A stretch of DNA of 64,000 bases from positions 50,661,027 to 50,725,026 of the forward strand of contig CM047429.1 of NCBI GenBank assembly GCA_026168455.1. Direction: 5' to 3'. The notes under the pieces were generated by a model that was given only the letters and a program-made list of their open reading frames with translations, searched no databases and had not been told where the DNA came from. Of this stretch, positions 1-12,807 are shown piece after piece (position 1 is the first letter of the stretch; the number at the start of each line of letters is the position of its first letter). Source of the DNA: Theocolax elegans (lineage: Eukaryota > Arthropoda > Insecta > Hymenoptera > Cerocephalidae). A program made the translations under genes and the position numbers.

Positions 1-1010
1 ATTATTTTATTGATTTCACTATACTATGTTTAAACTACTTATAAACGCATACTTAAATCAACCAACTTTTTTAGTACAATGGATCCAGTTGATTTATTGA
101 TATTCGACTGTATTTTTTACTATAATTCGATTAGTTAAATTTACTATTTAGAATATTTAATATAACACCATAATTTTTTAAAAATATTTACAATTAAATG
201 TTGTTACTGTTACAATATCTTATTGCAGTATCATTATTCCACTACACAGTATTGTTAAATATACTATGTTTTAAATAAAGGTAATTGAAATTATTTATTA
301 ATCCTAATTAATATGTAGTACAATAAACTTACAATTAACTATACATTGAAAGAGTATTGCTGGATTCAATGATAAATATAGATACTGTATTTCCACAAAT
401 ATTTTCGCTTATGATATTTATGATCAAAAAATCATGGTTTTTTAACTCAATCGATTAAAAAATACATCAAATTAGTTTCTAATTATTTTTTGTAAGAAAT
501 TGTGTTTCCGACTGTTTTTTAACAAAAAAAATATTTTTATTCCACCATTTAAAAAAAAACACAGTGGTCCTCAACTAACCTTTTGGACTAAAGAATTATT
601 AAAGAATTGACAAATTCAAATCATTATTCAGGGCCAGGGCCTCCGATAATAACGGACTCCGGCCATGAATGACCATTTAAATTTGTCAATTTAATAATAA
701 TAGTTTAATCCAAAAGCAAGTTTAGCTCGATAAGAGGTTTACGGATGGTTGGGTTATTGGGCTGTACAAAAGCAAGTTGAAATTATGTTGTGTAATCGTG
801 AAACAAAGTGTGGGATAAAATTTTGCTAAAAAACGATCGGAAACACATTTTCCCACTATAAAAAGCAATTACAATATTTTATGCATTTTTTAATCGATTA
901 ACGGGAATGTCGGATCCAAATTACAGGGATCTACACCTTTCAACATAAGAATTATGTTAGAAATATTGAATTAAAAATCCTTAAAAAATTCATATGAATA
1001 GTTTAAAACA
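1..1010. repeat. Repeat block A, copy 1 (partial, cut by the window start)
   Basis: Near-identical to 8856-9864 and 18299-19308, differing by scattered substitutions and 1-nt indels. The window begins inside this copy, so its true left edge is unknown. Similarity to copies 2 and 3 stops abruptly near 1010, inside a foldback element that continues in the other two copies. Positions about 500-870 form an interrupted inverted repeat: the sequence near 579-634 is answered in reverse complement near 660-717, and the one near 505-530 near 823-848. No coding capacity is visible. It is best read as mobile-element DNA carried in a segmental duplication. Confidence 0.85.
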
Positions 1011-3272
1011 AACAGTCACACTGTTTTATATTACGATGCTCTGGACATCAATGGCGCCATCTACGATTACTTCGATTATGACTTTCCACAGATGGCGCTC
1101 TTGATGAAAGTTACTATTTTTTACATAACCTGCATTACCGGCGGTTAGAACGGTAAATCGCAGAATTGAGTATGAGCCCCTTAATTATTTATCATTCACG
1201 TTCTTTATTTATGCTATATTATATGCTATATAGCCATTAATTAGATTTTTGTCAATAGATAAAGAAACAAAATGTAAAAATTGAGTAGTAGTTCACGCGA
1301 ATAAACATTTCTAATTTTAGGTCCAAATAAGTATAAATTTTGATCTACCTCCACCGGTCTGACCACACCTAGGCTCGATCTACTCAACGATCACTTTCAC
1401 CGAGCGATAAGAGACGATCTTGTAGTACTAAACTCGTTTATCGAATGACACACAGGTACAGTGAACGTTTGATAAATCGAGAGCTATCGTGTAATGTAGC
1501 AAGCATTTGGAATACGCGAGTAATAATTCGCAAGTAGATATCTCATAGATACCACAAGTGCATCTCTCGGTATTTAAAAGCGTTCCTTGTGTCATTAAAA
1601 TTAGTGGAGCATCTCCGTGAAGTGGAATACGAAAAAAACGAAAAGCTTTTATTTCTCTTTTATGGATGAATGTTGTAGATGCTTTCTTTTTAGCCCCCGC
1701 TGCTTCCGCACGGGGTATTTTGCAAGAGCATCCGTCGGCGTCGTCCGCGTCGTCTCGAGGGCTCGGTTAGAGTCCAAGGCTTGCGCGCGCGCGCGCGCGT
1801 TCACGGCCTCCCATGGTTTTCCCTTCTTTTCCTCGGCCTTAAATCTTCCAGAGCGCAACACCGTGAATTTTTCGCAAAATTCCTCCTCTCGCTCGCTTTA
1901 CGCTCGAGATATCCGCTCGTAAATAATATCGACTGCTCCCTTCTCTCGGGAAAGAAGAAAAAAGAAGTAGAGCCGAGCTCCACGCGCTCTTCATTTTCGT
2001 TCTCGTAATACACTTTTACGGAGATTATTAAAGGGGCGACGCGGAACGTGTTATCTATGGCCGCCTCATTTTTAGTGGCTATGCGCCGGGTTCTACGCCA
2101 TCCTTTTACCCATTATATATATACGTTTCGTTCGTTTGCATTATTAAAACGGCTAATATTTACTTACCCGAAACATCGATATTTCATAAATACGCTTTTA
2201 AATGAACGTATTGCAAATTAATTGTATAAATAATTCCCATGTTATGCAAATTGCATTATTACTTCGTCTTTTGTTCGATCCTTCCTTTCGAAATTAATGC
2301 ATTCATTAATTATTTAGTGTTTCGTACCGCTTTGTCTTACGTGCATACACCATTAAACTAATTTTACTTTATTTTCCAATATTTAAACTTTCGAATTATT
2401 CGTGTCAGTCGATAAATTAGTATACTGATTGGAAAAGCGATTAAAATTATGTAAAATTAAATATTTTCGTTACATCCAAAGTTTAAGTAGTGGATTTAAA
2501 CTACCAACTTTTTTTTCGCCATGTATATATATATACACCTATATCTTGAAACAATTGAATAAATAATGAGTTTCTTTCTCGATCTTCGATGGAAAGCTCA
2601 ATTCGAAATTTGCGAAAGTTTGCATCGAGGATAATGGAATCAACGAGGAATCTAGGAAAATACTCGTGTAGTAAGAAGAATTACAGAAGCAATCTCCGAG
2701 CTTCGGTAGAATCGGCTAGAGTCGATAGATGCAGAGGAAGAGTACCACGTTCGGCTTAGCGAGCCCGTCCATTATTTCGGCGTTAATTAGAACGACCTAG
2801 CGAGAGGGGAGGGGGCGTACCGTGCGTAATCCGGCCCCGTAAATCGGGATTAAAGTTAGCCGCGTTTCCGACACCACACCGGACATTCAGTCGCGAGCTT
2901 GTACTACAAAACTTCCGCGAATCCATAGACCTTATAATCATCGATAGCGAAGCAAAATAAGATTTCAATTTTTGTGCCATTTTTTTTAAATAATGTCTGC
3001 ATCTATGTTTTAATGTTCATATTATTGATATATAGATATTGATTTCGTTTAACTCTATTTACAAATGTTAAAACTTTATAAACATTCATAGAAAAACAAA
3101 TACTGTCGTGTATCAGTTATTAAACGATTGATGAATATATTTAAAACAGTCTATATTTTGGTCACTAAACTCTTAAAAATCTGTAAAATCTTTGAAACGC
3201 TTATTGCTATATAAACTTGAACTATACGGATGAAACTGTTAGCTCGTAAAATATTTAACTTTCGTAGAAATT
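1011..3272. other. Unique gene-free spacer with CpG-rich islands
   Basis: No match elsewhere in the window was seen. Two CpG-rich parts (about 1320-2110 and 2640-2960) sit in AT-rich DNA. The first contains an alternating CG run at about 1784-1799. Short ORFs here overlap on both strands, start in low-complexity sequence and resemble no protein I know, so I call none. The CpG-rich parts may be regulatory or non-coding exons; that is inference. Confidence 0.5.
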
Positions 3273-5331
3273 CCTTTTTATACGTTACTGCGAATTAAGC
3301 TAAAATGGACCTCCAGAACGATCGATGTAATTTTAATTATTTTTAAATGTTTGATGAAAAGAGAAGGAGGGAGGGAGGGAGGAAAGGTGAAAGGCGAATG
3401 CGAATTGTAAAAGTGAAATCTTTTATAAATTCTACATAATATAATTTACGGTTCGCGCGCATTAACTAAAGTAATATAAAGTTGTGCGTTATTCTACGCG
3501 ATATATCAAACACCGGTTTTCCGTATAAAGAGTTTTTCTCTTGAAAAATAAATGTACAAAAGTTATACCAATGTACGAGGCGAGTAAAACGTAATTCAAA
3601 AAGTGTCGACCTAGTTACAGCTGGAAGAAGAAAAAAATGATTAAAAATTATGTTTACAATAAGTCTATATAGGTATATACCAAGATATTAAAATGAAATT
3701 TACAGTAGGTTCAAGCTGCTTCTATCAATTTTTTTCATCTCGGTATAATAAAAAATTCAGAAAGCCGTGAGCTCAAAAGGAATCGCGCCATCTTGGCGCG
3801 ACGTAAATCGAAAGCGAAGCTTTTGGATTTGAAGAGTAAAGTATAGAGCTACGCGAAGACAGCCCGAAGTCTAATGGTGGAGACGCGACGATGCCACCGA
3901 GGATAAATAGTACACCATAGTGTAGACACGCGACAGAGAAAATCAAAGTCTAGCAACAATGAATGTAAAGATATAATGCAATACGGATGGCGCGTTGTTT
4001 TCCAACTCACTGCTTCTGGGACGCACGATAGAACGTAAAACTAAAACGTCCGCTGTTTGGGTTGTGCTCTACTAGTTTAAAAGAGCCATGGTCTTTTCTT
4101 CTCGTGAATAGTTTCTCCTTTAGACCGTGTCGGTTAACTTTTCGCCCTCCAATTGTTAATAAAAAACGCAAGAAGAATAAAGTAAAACTGTGAAAAAAAT
4201 CTAGGCTACACCGAAGAAAGTCAGATCGTAAATCAATGAATATTTCAGATTGATACGTGTGAAACAAGGAATCGAATTGAATCAAACCGTGTTAATAAAC
4301 GGCACTCGGCTAACGGGAAGTCTGCATGTCCTAGTCCACTTTACCTCTGCGCGTTTGAGCAATCAGCAGTTTGAGATCTACAAAGTAAGATACGAAAGGC
4401 TAGAATCTGTAAAAAATCAACATCAAAAACAGGATATTGTAATATGTGTAAATATATAAGGAAGATGTAAAAAGGCATATGACTCTAAAAATTTGTTAAA
4501 ATATAAAGATGTAACTACAAACTAAAATTTTTAGAAACGTCACCAAATCCTGCGAAGTTGTCGACACCTCTGAGTGGTTGCCGTATAGTGTCGAGATTAA
4601 ATTTACCTCGAGTATGGTGCGGTGCTGTCGAGGTCGCCTAACCAACCCTCACGAACTGTAGCGTCCATTCGAAACGCATTCCCGCTACCGGTCTCACCAT
4701 CCGTCGAGATGTTTGCTCGTCGATCGCCCTTGAAGTCGCAAAACGGCCTGAGGACTACGACGAGTCTGCGTGAGAATGCCTGCGAATCAAATTGTGTACG
4801 TATATATATATACACATATACACATATATATATACATATATCCACAACTATAGTTCGGTTACGCTCAGACTGACCAGCTCCAAACTCATTCCTATCCTGA
4901 AATCGATCCGTCGTCCTCTCTGCTTCTCAACGTTTCGTATCGTGTGAATCGCCACCTATTGATTTGTATTCCTACTTCCTCTTAACCGCTACTCCTCGTC
5001 TATTCTCCCCTTTCTCTCGTTCACGCATGCACTCAAACACACCCACTTCCCGGTAACTTTCGTTTTATGGGTAAGTGATAAGTGATAATGGTATAGGCAT
5101 CTTGTTTGACTCGTTGACCACTGAAACAATCAAGTATTTCGATTGCAATTCGTATTTCACCCTTCTATAATATGACTTAAATTAATTTGTACAATATTCA
5201 TTTTTAAAATAAACAAAGTTGATGAATATATAGGACACATTTGTAATAAATAAATAAGAGATATTAACATTGAATAAGCTAAATATTAAATAAAAAATAA
5301 TTTACTTAATTGCATTATTTACTTGATAATG

Positions 5332-5895
5332 GCGAGGTTGATGAGCACGCGAAACAAATTTTATAGACAGGAATAAAGTAAATGGTTGTACCGACGAAGA
5401 GAATGCGGTAGGAGAACCGGATCCTCGGGATGAGCGAGTGTCTAACTTAATATTGGTCTGCGGATGATAGTGCCGTAATCTAGGCATTACTCAATGCCGA
5501 ACTAGGAACCACGATCGTACCGGCGCATAACGAGAGCTTTGATCTAGTTGGCATTCGATATCAGACGTACACTTGCTGGGTAGAGCGTCAACGTCTCGCC
5601 GGCCCCTTAGCCCTTGAAGCGCGATCACCCCTCTCTGGTTGGCTTTTATGTCAACGGGTTAGGAAATGAAGCAACTCTCCACGCCGAGGAAAGGGTCTCG
5701 GCTTCCGGTGAAAGCTCTCCCTTCCGATCCACCTTTGCCTTTGCTTTCCTTCTTCCTTTCCTCTTTGCACCCTGCACCTCTCTGTGACCCGCGCACTGTG
5801 CTCAAAGTTAGTTCGCTCCACGAACGAACCTATCTACATCTTGCATTCCATTCGAATTATTCCTTACTTCATATACACGTATTACCAGTTTTTTA
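5332..5895. other. Invariant CpG-rich block within B (copy 1)
   Basis: Reading this interval against 14881-15444, I found no difference over about 560 bp, whereas the flanking AT-rich DNA on both sides differs at several percent. No long ORF fits, and the two frames open here are short and low in complexity. The pattern suggests purifying selection or recent gene conversion on a non-coding regulatory element or non-coding exon. Which of these applies cannot be told from sequence alone. Confidence 0.45.
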
Positions 5896-6939
5896 ATCAA
5901 ATACTCAATACCTGTACAATTAATTTAATTTTTCATTAAGATTACGATGCTCATTGATTTATTTACATTTATTTACTGATAATGTTTTACTCGGAATTTG
6001 GCCATTTTATACGTATAGGAATAGAATATATAATTGACGTTTAACTGTAAAACAAAAACGTATATATCTATATGCATTTGTGTACAAACAAACAAACACG
6101 ATAGTAAATTGTGCGTTCGTCTTTTTCTCTCCTTTGACGTTGGACATTGCGTCGGATATTACGGTGGGTATTTCGCTCGATCGTATAGAAGTAACTGTAC
6201 GAGGACGTTTGCGTCAGCGTCTTCTTTGTCGATTTTGAACGGAGAGAACTGGCGAGGAAAACAGCGGCAGACGAAAGATTTTAAATTAGGCAACCATATC
6301 GTTATCCAGCCCAAAATCAAGTTCATCTAAAGGTCGAAGACCGAGTATACCCTCGTCTTCTTTTTCCGTAAGTTCGCCCAGGAAAAACTGGATATCGTAT
6401 ACTTTTTTCAAGCTTCGCTACGTTTTTACGGTTTCACTATAGCCAAACTTTTTTATTTCCTCCAGCAGTTTTGTACGTTGGCGCGTTAGCTTTTCTTTTA
6501 AGACGAACGACACGACGTTGCGCTTTCGATGAAATCCTTTATTCCTTCTTTCTGACTTTTACGTAATCCCCCGACCCTATTGCGAACGAGTTTAAATTAT
6601 TTCAGATTTATGTCATATTTGTACTGACTCTAGTGCGCATTACCTATTTAACCATCCATTCTTACTTTTTGTTTATTATTATCACGTAGTAAGCTTCAAC
6701 TCTGAATATCCTACATTTTTATAAATTATTTTTACAACAAATTTTTCTTTGAAATTAAATTATTTAAACACACGCATTTTTATATAATAATGCTTCCACC
6801 TATGATGAATCTATATATATGTTTTATTTATTTATTGTTTAATTACCTTTAAACAAATTTTAAGTCAGTTTACTTTTTATCGTAGTTGTGGAAAAAGCTT
6901 GGATTCTTTGCTTTATATGTATATATGACACATTCGGCT

Positions 6940-7544
6940 GGGTCACGTCGGTGCGTAGATGCGTGAACGACCGGCAATGCAATGTCTAACTAGTCCAAGT
7001 ATCCGCATCGAGTAGTCGGCCTGCACTTTTGATCCGTAAAGTCGACAAGAGCCAGGATTCGTTTTGGTGGAAAGTTCGGGACGTGCGACGAATACGAGGT
7101 GTACCCCGTGGTATGTCGGTCTACCGCACCCGAGTCTACCAGTCTACCCGAGTGCACCACCCGCTCAGGGGCCGAGCTGGAATCCCTCGAACCGTGGCTA
7201 AGTGCTCGCGAGTAAGGAGAGAGGAAAACAGACTCGGAGAAAGAGACAAAGACTGAGGCAGAGAGAGAGAGGGGGGTGGGGGAGAGAGGGGAGAGAGAGA
7301 CGGAGTTTAGCCTGAATTCCTTCTTGGCGTCTCTCTCATCTTCGCCTAGGGTTTGTCCGGAATCGCGGGACGAGCCACCTTTTCCTCTCGCTCGTTTCGA
7401 AATCCACGGTATTCTCCAAGTATTTCCATTGCGAAGACGGGCAGGACTGACGCCAGAACGAACGAGCGCGAGACTTTGGAACGAAAGTTCACGCCGCATC
7501 AAATCAACGAGTTTCCCAGGCTTTCCTATAGCGCTTATCGTGAG
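6940..7544 (+). other. Putative non-coding first exon or promoter island ending at a splice donor (copy 1)
   Basis: This CpG-rich interval ends at a strong 5' splice-site sequence, GAG then gtaagc, at 7545. The same exon-like block and donor are duplicated at 16487-17090. An AT-rich, intron-like stretch begins immediately after the donor. No ATG-led frame leads convincingly into the donor, so a non-coding exon fits better than a coding one. Overlapping ORFs on the other strand (6990-7502) are Ser/Arg/Leu-rich translations of the GA/CT tract and are not credible. No downstream partner exon was recognised. Confidence 0.25.
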
Positions 7545-10183
7545 GTAAGCGAATAATCATGACTCAACCGACGAGAATACCGCTAATTTTAATTTATTGT
7601 TTTGACAACATAAGTCTCTATTGCGTATATATCAGGTGAAACAAATTAGTTTACGTCTTTTTATTAATAAAACGTTAACATTAATGATTTTTAGAAAGAA
7701 AAGGAAAAAGTCGTCAGATGCAGTTCTACTTGGATTAAACAAAGATCGACTACCGATTAATTACCGTGAAATTCTCTTTCTTTTATGCATAAGAATTTTG
7801 ATTTAATAATAAATCTGAAGAAATAAACGTTCTGTAAGCATTTAAAAATTTCATTTTGTTTAAAGTAATTATAGATAACGTACATCTTGCAAGACAAATT
7901 TGACTAGATACATATTAATTTACTTTTACCTACAGTATTAAAATCTATCAACTTTAAAAATATTGTTTATTTGATGCGAACAAAATATAAAATTACAATA
8001 TACTTAAAAGTCTATTTTTGGCAACAATTTTTAGCCAATTATTAATACTTGATTTATGCAATTTGAGGCTAAACATAGAGCCTTGAACACGTGTGATAGA
8101 TCGTCGAAAAGTCGCATTAATTGACTTTTATTTTTACCAAAGAAACACCAATTATCGTTAGCAAAATATTATTTATGGTCCTACAAAAAAAACATTTTAA
8201 ATCCACACAATATTTTGAAAAATCCCGTTGTGTATTTTCTGAAGATTTATTAAATGGATTCAATTTAATGGTTATCATTCATCATATATTATTATTAAAC
8301 AATTGAAATAACATATTTTTTATAGGTAAACTCTGGTATTTAGTTAGATTTATAATGAACATTTTCATAACTATTGCATAGAAAGTAGAACGAATGGATC
8401 TCGTTTGCAGTTTCGATAAAATGTTTCGTGTAACTCGATATACATAAAATTATTTCGCCTACTAATGGCAATTTTTATAATTAATATAATTGTTGTTGTT
8501 CAATAGTATAATTAATTTAGTTTATAAATATTTAACACGTAAACTATTAGTAAAAAAACAATGTAAGCGTGTGTAGTAGAATAAGACATATATTATGCTT
8601 GTCTTTAAATTATAATATAATAAAACTCGCATGTAAATAATTTTTGGTTATCAATAATTAAAATTAATATTTTGTAATTAAATGTATAATATATATTAAA
8701 TTTATCCTATATTTTCCTTAAAGAAAATTTTTTTTATCAATTTTCAATACAGATACAGATATTTAAAAGAAACCAAACACCATGCACCAAGAAAAAACTG
8801 CTCAGCAATTTTTACAAAGAAATATAGTAAAGTAAAATATAACTAAAACAACCTGATTATTTTATTGATTTCACTATACTATGTTTAAACTACTTATAAA
8901 CGCATACTTAAATCAACCAACTTTTTTAGTACAATGGATCCAGTTGATTTATTGATATTCGACTGTATTTTTTACTATAATTCGATTAGTTAAATTTACT
9001 ATTTAGAATATTTAATATAACACCATAATTTTTTAAAAATATTTACAATTAAATGTTGTTACTGTTACAATATCTTATTGCAGTATCATTATTCCAGTAC
9101 ACAGTATTGTTAAATATACTATGTTTTAAATAAAGGTAATTGAAATTATTTATTAATCCTAATTAATATGTAGTACAATAAACTTACAATTAACTATACA
9201 TTGAAAGAGTATTGCTGGATTCAATGATAAATATAGATACTGTATTTCCACAAATATTTTCGCTTATGATATTTATGATCAAAAAATCATGGTTTTTTAA
9301 CTCAATCGATTAAAAAATACATCAAATTAGTTTCTAATTATTTTTTTGTAAGAAATTGTGTTTCCGACTGTTTTTTAACAAAAAAAATATTTTTATTCCA
9401 CCATTTAAAAAAAAACACAGTGGTCCTCAACTAACCTTTTGGACTAAAGAATTATTAAAGAATTGACAAATTCAAATCATTATTCAGGGCCAGGCCTCCG
9501 ATAATAACGGACTCCGGCCATGAATGACCATTTAAATTTGTCAATTTAATAATAATAGTTTAATCCAAAAGCAAGTTTAGCTCGATAAAGAGGTTTACGG
9601 ATGGTTGGGTTATTGGGCTGTACAAAAGCAAGTTGAAATTATGTTGTGTAATCGTGAAACAAAGTGTGGGATAAAATTTTGCTAAAAAACGATCGGAAAC
9701 ACATTTTCCCACTATAAAAAGCAATTACAAATATTTTATGCATTTTTTAATCGATTAACGGAATGTTGGATCCAAATTACAGGATCTACACCTTTCAACA
9801 TAAGAATTATGTTGGAAATATTGAATTAAAAATCTTAAAAAATTCATATGAATAGTTTAAAACAAAAGCGAGGGCATGGCATTTTGATTTTTTAAGAAAA
9901 AATAAATGTGTTTATAATAATAGAATAAAAAAATTTTGGTCGGTAATTATTGGTCTAAAAAAGCATAAATATTCAACGCAAAAATCAGAATTAAATTAGA
10001 AATTTAAAAATCTGAAAAAAATTAAGTATGTTGTTTAAAACATGCCTAAGGGCATGGACATCCCCTTAATATAATAAACATGATTTTTTGGGTTATTCGC
10101 AAGTTATTGGGTTATTACAAATTTCCAAATAAGATAATTGCTAATGCATACAATAACTAAATTGTTTTATTTGTATTTCAAAA

Positions 10184-10320
10184 CAAGTTCGTCAGTGTAG
10201 TGTTTGTCGTCGAAAGAAATGGACGTAGACCAAAGTGTAAAGGGTCTACTATTACTAAGTGGGAATTATCCCTCTACGTACTGCTTTTTCAAAGTAAGAT
10301 CATTCATTTAAACTGGTTAT
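10184..10320 (+). pseudogene. Possible relic of a piggyBac-type transposase C-terminus
   Basis: One frame reads CSVCRRKKW, a second reads PKCKGS slightly downstream, and Cys/Phe/Lys followed by a degenerate His/Ser/Phe stretch comes after. This order resembles the C-terminal cysteine-rich zinc ribbon of piggyBac transposases (CxxC, then CxxC, then a CF..YH-like end), but it is broken by frameshifts and stops. A near-identical relic is at 19616-19752 in block A copy 3. The nearby CCCCTTAA junction (about 10070) fits piggyBac TTAA targeting. A chance resemblance is possible because the stretch is short. Confidence 0.3.
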
Positions 10321-10424
10321 AGAATAAAGATAACATTATATAAACGTTTAAGAACATTATGATAATTTTTATTTACAGATGAGTGTATAGATATGGAGGA
10401 TAAGGTAGTCTTTGATTTGTTTAA

Positions 10425-11084
10425 CAAGGAGGGGTTCCACCTTCCGGGAAACGGATTTCGTTGCAACTTTGAGAGCTGTTTTCTGGTACCCAAATATGAA
10501 AGAATTAATATGAAATTCAATCTCATAGGCTGTTTGACGAAAATTATACGCAGTTATCGAAAAATCGTGACAAAAATATGTTTAAGCTTAATTGCCAATA
10601 ACTCGGAAAGAAATAGACGTAGTTGCTCAAACTCAAATTCATTAAATAATTGAGATCAAGTAGACAAGAGAAATATCTCAATTTGGACAAAAGTTATGGA
10701 AAAAATAAGAATTAGACGAAATATTTGCCTAAAAAGTCTATTAAATGTTAATACTAAATTTTCGTTAAAATTTTATCTAATTCTTACTTTTTCCATAACT
10801 TTTGTCCAAATTGAGATATTTAAGCTTCTTTTTTTTAAACTATGTCTACTTGATCTCAACTATTTAATGAATTTGAGTTTGAGGAACTACGTCTATTTCT
10901 TTCCAAGTTATTGGCGATTAAGCTTAAACATATTTTTTTCACGATTTTTCGATAACTGCGTATAACTTTTGTGAAACAGCCTATGAGATTGAATTTCATA
11001 TGAATTCTTTCATATTTGGGTACCAGAAAACAGCTCTCAAAGTTGCAACGAAATCCGTTTCCCGGAAGGTGGAACCTCTTCTTG
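10425..11084. mobile_element. 660-bp foldback MITE with TAA target duplication
   Basis: Two arms of about 300 bp are near-perfect reverse complements: 10425 to about 10722 pairs with about 10771 to 11084. A loop of roughly 48 bp separates them. The ends read CAAGGAGGGGTTCCACC and its inverse with two mismatches. TAA flanks both sides (10422-10424 and 11085-11087). Block A copy 3 has the same flanking sequence with a single TAA (19853-19855) and no insert, which is an empty site. The 3-bp TAA duplication suggests the PIF/Harbinger superfamily. No transposase is encoded, so the element is non-autonomous. The ORFs at 10393-10653 and 10696-10965 are only translations of the arms. Confidence 0.85.
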
Positions 11085-11392
11085 TAAGACTAAAGAAAAT
11101 CATCGAAACATAAGAAATAAAATTGTATTGTTGAAAGGAATTAGATTTGTGTAAAGAATATTATATATATATGTGTAAAAATGAAGCTATGTACATTTTG
11201 TAAACTAGATATTACTTGTTTTATAACAAAATAAAGTATGAAAAATAAAATTTTAACTACTGTTACGTTTGAACGATAACGTGTATTTCGTTTTCGTAGG
11301 TACCGCGGCTCGTCGAATCCAAAGATCAGCGAGTACAGGCGTAAAGAGGCAGATGAATTGTTATACTTTTCTCCAGGTCGATCCTCGTATAA

Positions 11393-12807
11393 GTGCGTTA
11401 GGTTGACTTGCGTCGTATTTTTAAGGCCGTAGGGAAAACGTTCCTATTGATACCGTGTCTCCATGTCTTCGCGTTGTATCCTCAATTCGATCTCTCCTTC
11501 GACTTCCACTCGTAATAATCACTTATGTCCCTTGTTTGTATATTACGATCTTCTTTTATATAAGTTTGGTGAGCTATATACGAGTGTAATTGGAAGTTGC
11601 GTGGCACCGTTTAATGACCTGAATGGTCAGCATTTTCGGTGAACTAACTATTTATTTGTCTTAATTCATTCGTGACGTATATCCACACGTAACTTATTAT
11701 AAATTATAGTAAATCTAAAAATCATGATCAATTTGCAGTAATATTCTTCTATTGATTTCTAACATAATTATTAATATAGTAAATTTTAATAAATAAATAT
11801 TTTTAAATATATAGTTAAATTTCAATTTTTTTTTGTAAATGGTAATTGCAATTTTCATAAATAATTTTACCATAAACTATTGCAGTATAGTCATTGCACT
11901 ATACTTTATCGTAATGTTGTAGTAAAATTAACTTTTTTTTCTCTCAGTGTGGTTATAAATTATTTAAATTTTTTTTAAAGAAAATGTATGTAGCCAATTA
12001 AAGTTATATTATTCATTAAAATATAAAATGTTAATTATCCTAACCAACTATTATTTCCACGGAATTTTCACGCAAATCATTTGTTTCTTTTCAAGTAGAT
12101 ATTCAGTTAAAAAGTAATCATTTATATTACACCAAATAATGTTTCTATTACTGGCAGCATTATGTTTCTACTTAAAATAACCAAACTTACAATTAGAATT
12201 AAAAGTGAAACTAGAGGGCCCAAAATATGTAAAAGCTATACGCTTTTACATTCCAGGCACGATCGTTAAGTGCTTTAAAAAATAAGCGACTATAATATTT
12301 AAAGTTACTATAAAAATACATTTTAGCGAAATGGGTAAAAAATTGACTAAATTTTTCGACTAACTTGTTTATATACATAGTACATATATACAAGCATACA
12401 TATATTTTCAAAAACAATGAAAAGGTAAACAAAAGTTTTCTTTTGTGATGAACATTTCTTACATTTAAAATTTCTACGTAAAATCAATATTTATTTGGTT
12501 AATGTCTAAAAAGCTTCTTTTATTGTACATTTTAGGCTTGTTCAGCTGATTTTTTTGTACTTAACTTTAAAAAGATTTTTTAAATATAAACTTTTACAGT
12601 ATAATTTATATTTGTGTTTATAAAGTAAAAAAAACGAATTTTTTGCACTATTTTGACACTTTTATGCATTTAACTTGCCAGTATTCAGTTGTACATAAAA
12701 AGTTATAATACAAAAATTATCACATATATTATATTTAAAAATTTTCTTTATATATATTTTAGATTATTTAATTTTTTTATATAATGTCGTAGAAAAACGT
12801 TTTAATG
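11393..12807. other. Unique gene-free spacer between duplication units
   Basis: This stretch follows block A copy 2 and precedes block B copy 2, with no counterpart after copies 1 or 3. Its first 250 bp are moderately CpG-rich and the rest is strongly AT-rich. I see no gene, RNA gene or terminal repeat in it. Confidence 0.5.

Larger units (their letters stand above)
3273..8855. repeat. Repeat block B, copy 1 (segmental duplication)
   Basis: Collinear with 12808-18298. The left edge is sharp: identity begins at the shared motif cctttttatacgttactgcg at 3273 and 12808. The right edge runs directly into block A in both copies. Relative to copy 2, this copy holds extra sequence near 7700-7765 and 8200-8240. 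CpG-rich sub-blocks (3770-4480, 4560-5080, 5332-5895, 6100-6600, 6940-7560) alternate with AT-rich DNA and are much more alike between copies than the AT-rich parts. A purine-rich GA tract lies at 7255-7305 and a TA/CATA microsatellite at 4801-4845. No ORF has the look of a real protein. Confidence 0.9.
8856..11392. repeat. Repeat block A, copy 2
   Basis: Matches copy 1 up to about 9864 and copy 3 (18299-20192) throughout, apart from a 660-bp foldback insertion (10425-11084) that copy 3 lacks. Similarity to copy 3 ends at 11392, after the shared motif tcgatcctcgtata. The block contains an older foldback element (about 9271-10129) and a decayed piggyBac-like sequence (10184-10320). Confidence 0.9.

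Noticed and set aside
6990..7502. 170-codon - strand ORF, with a near-identical partner at 16539-17048
   Set aside because: It runs through the GA/CT tract and reads as Ser/Leu/Pro-rich low complexity. Two further frames are open over the same DNA. Its preservation in both copies follows from DNA-level identity, not from codon constraint.
10393..10965. Two ORFs in the 10.4-11.0 kb region
   Set aside because: They lie in the arms of a foldback element, absent from the duplicate copy, with no transposase motif.
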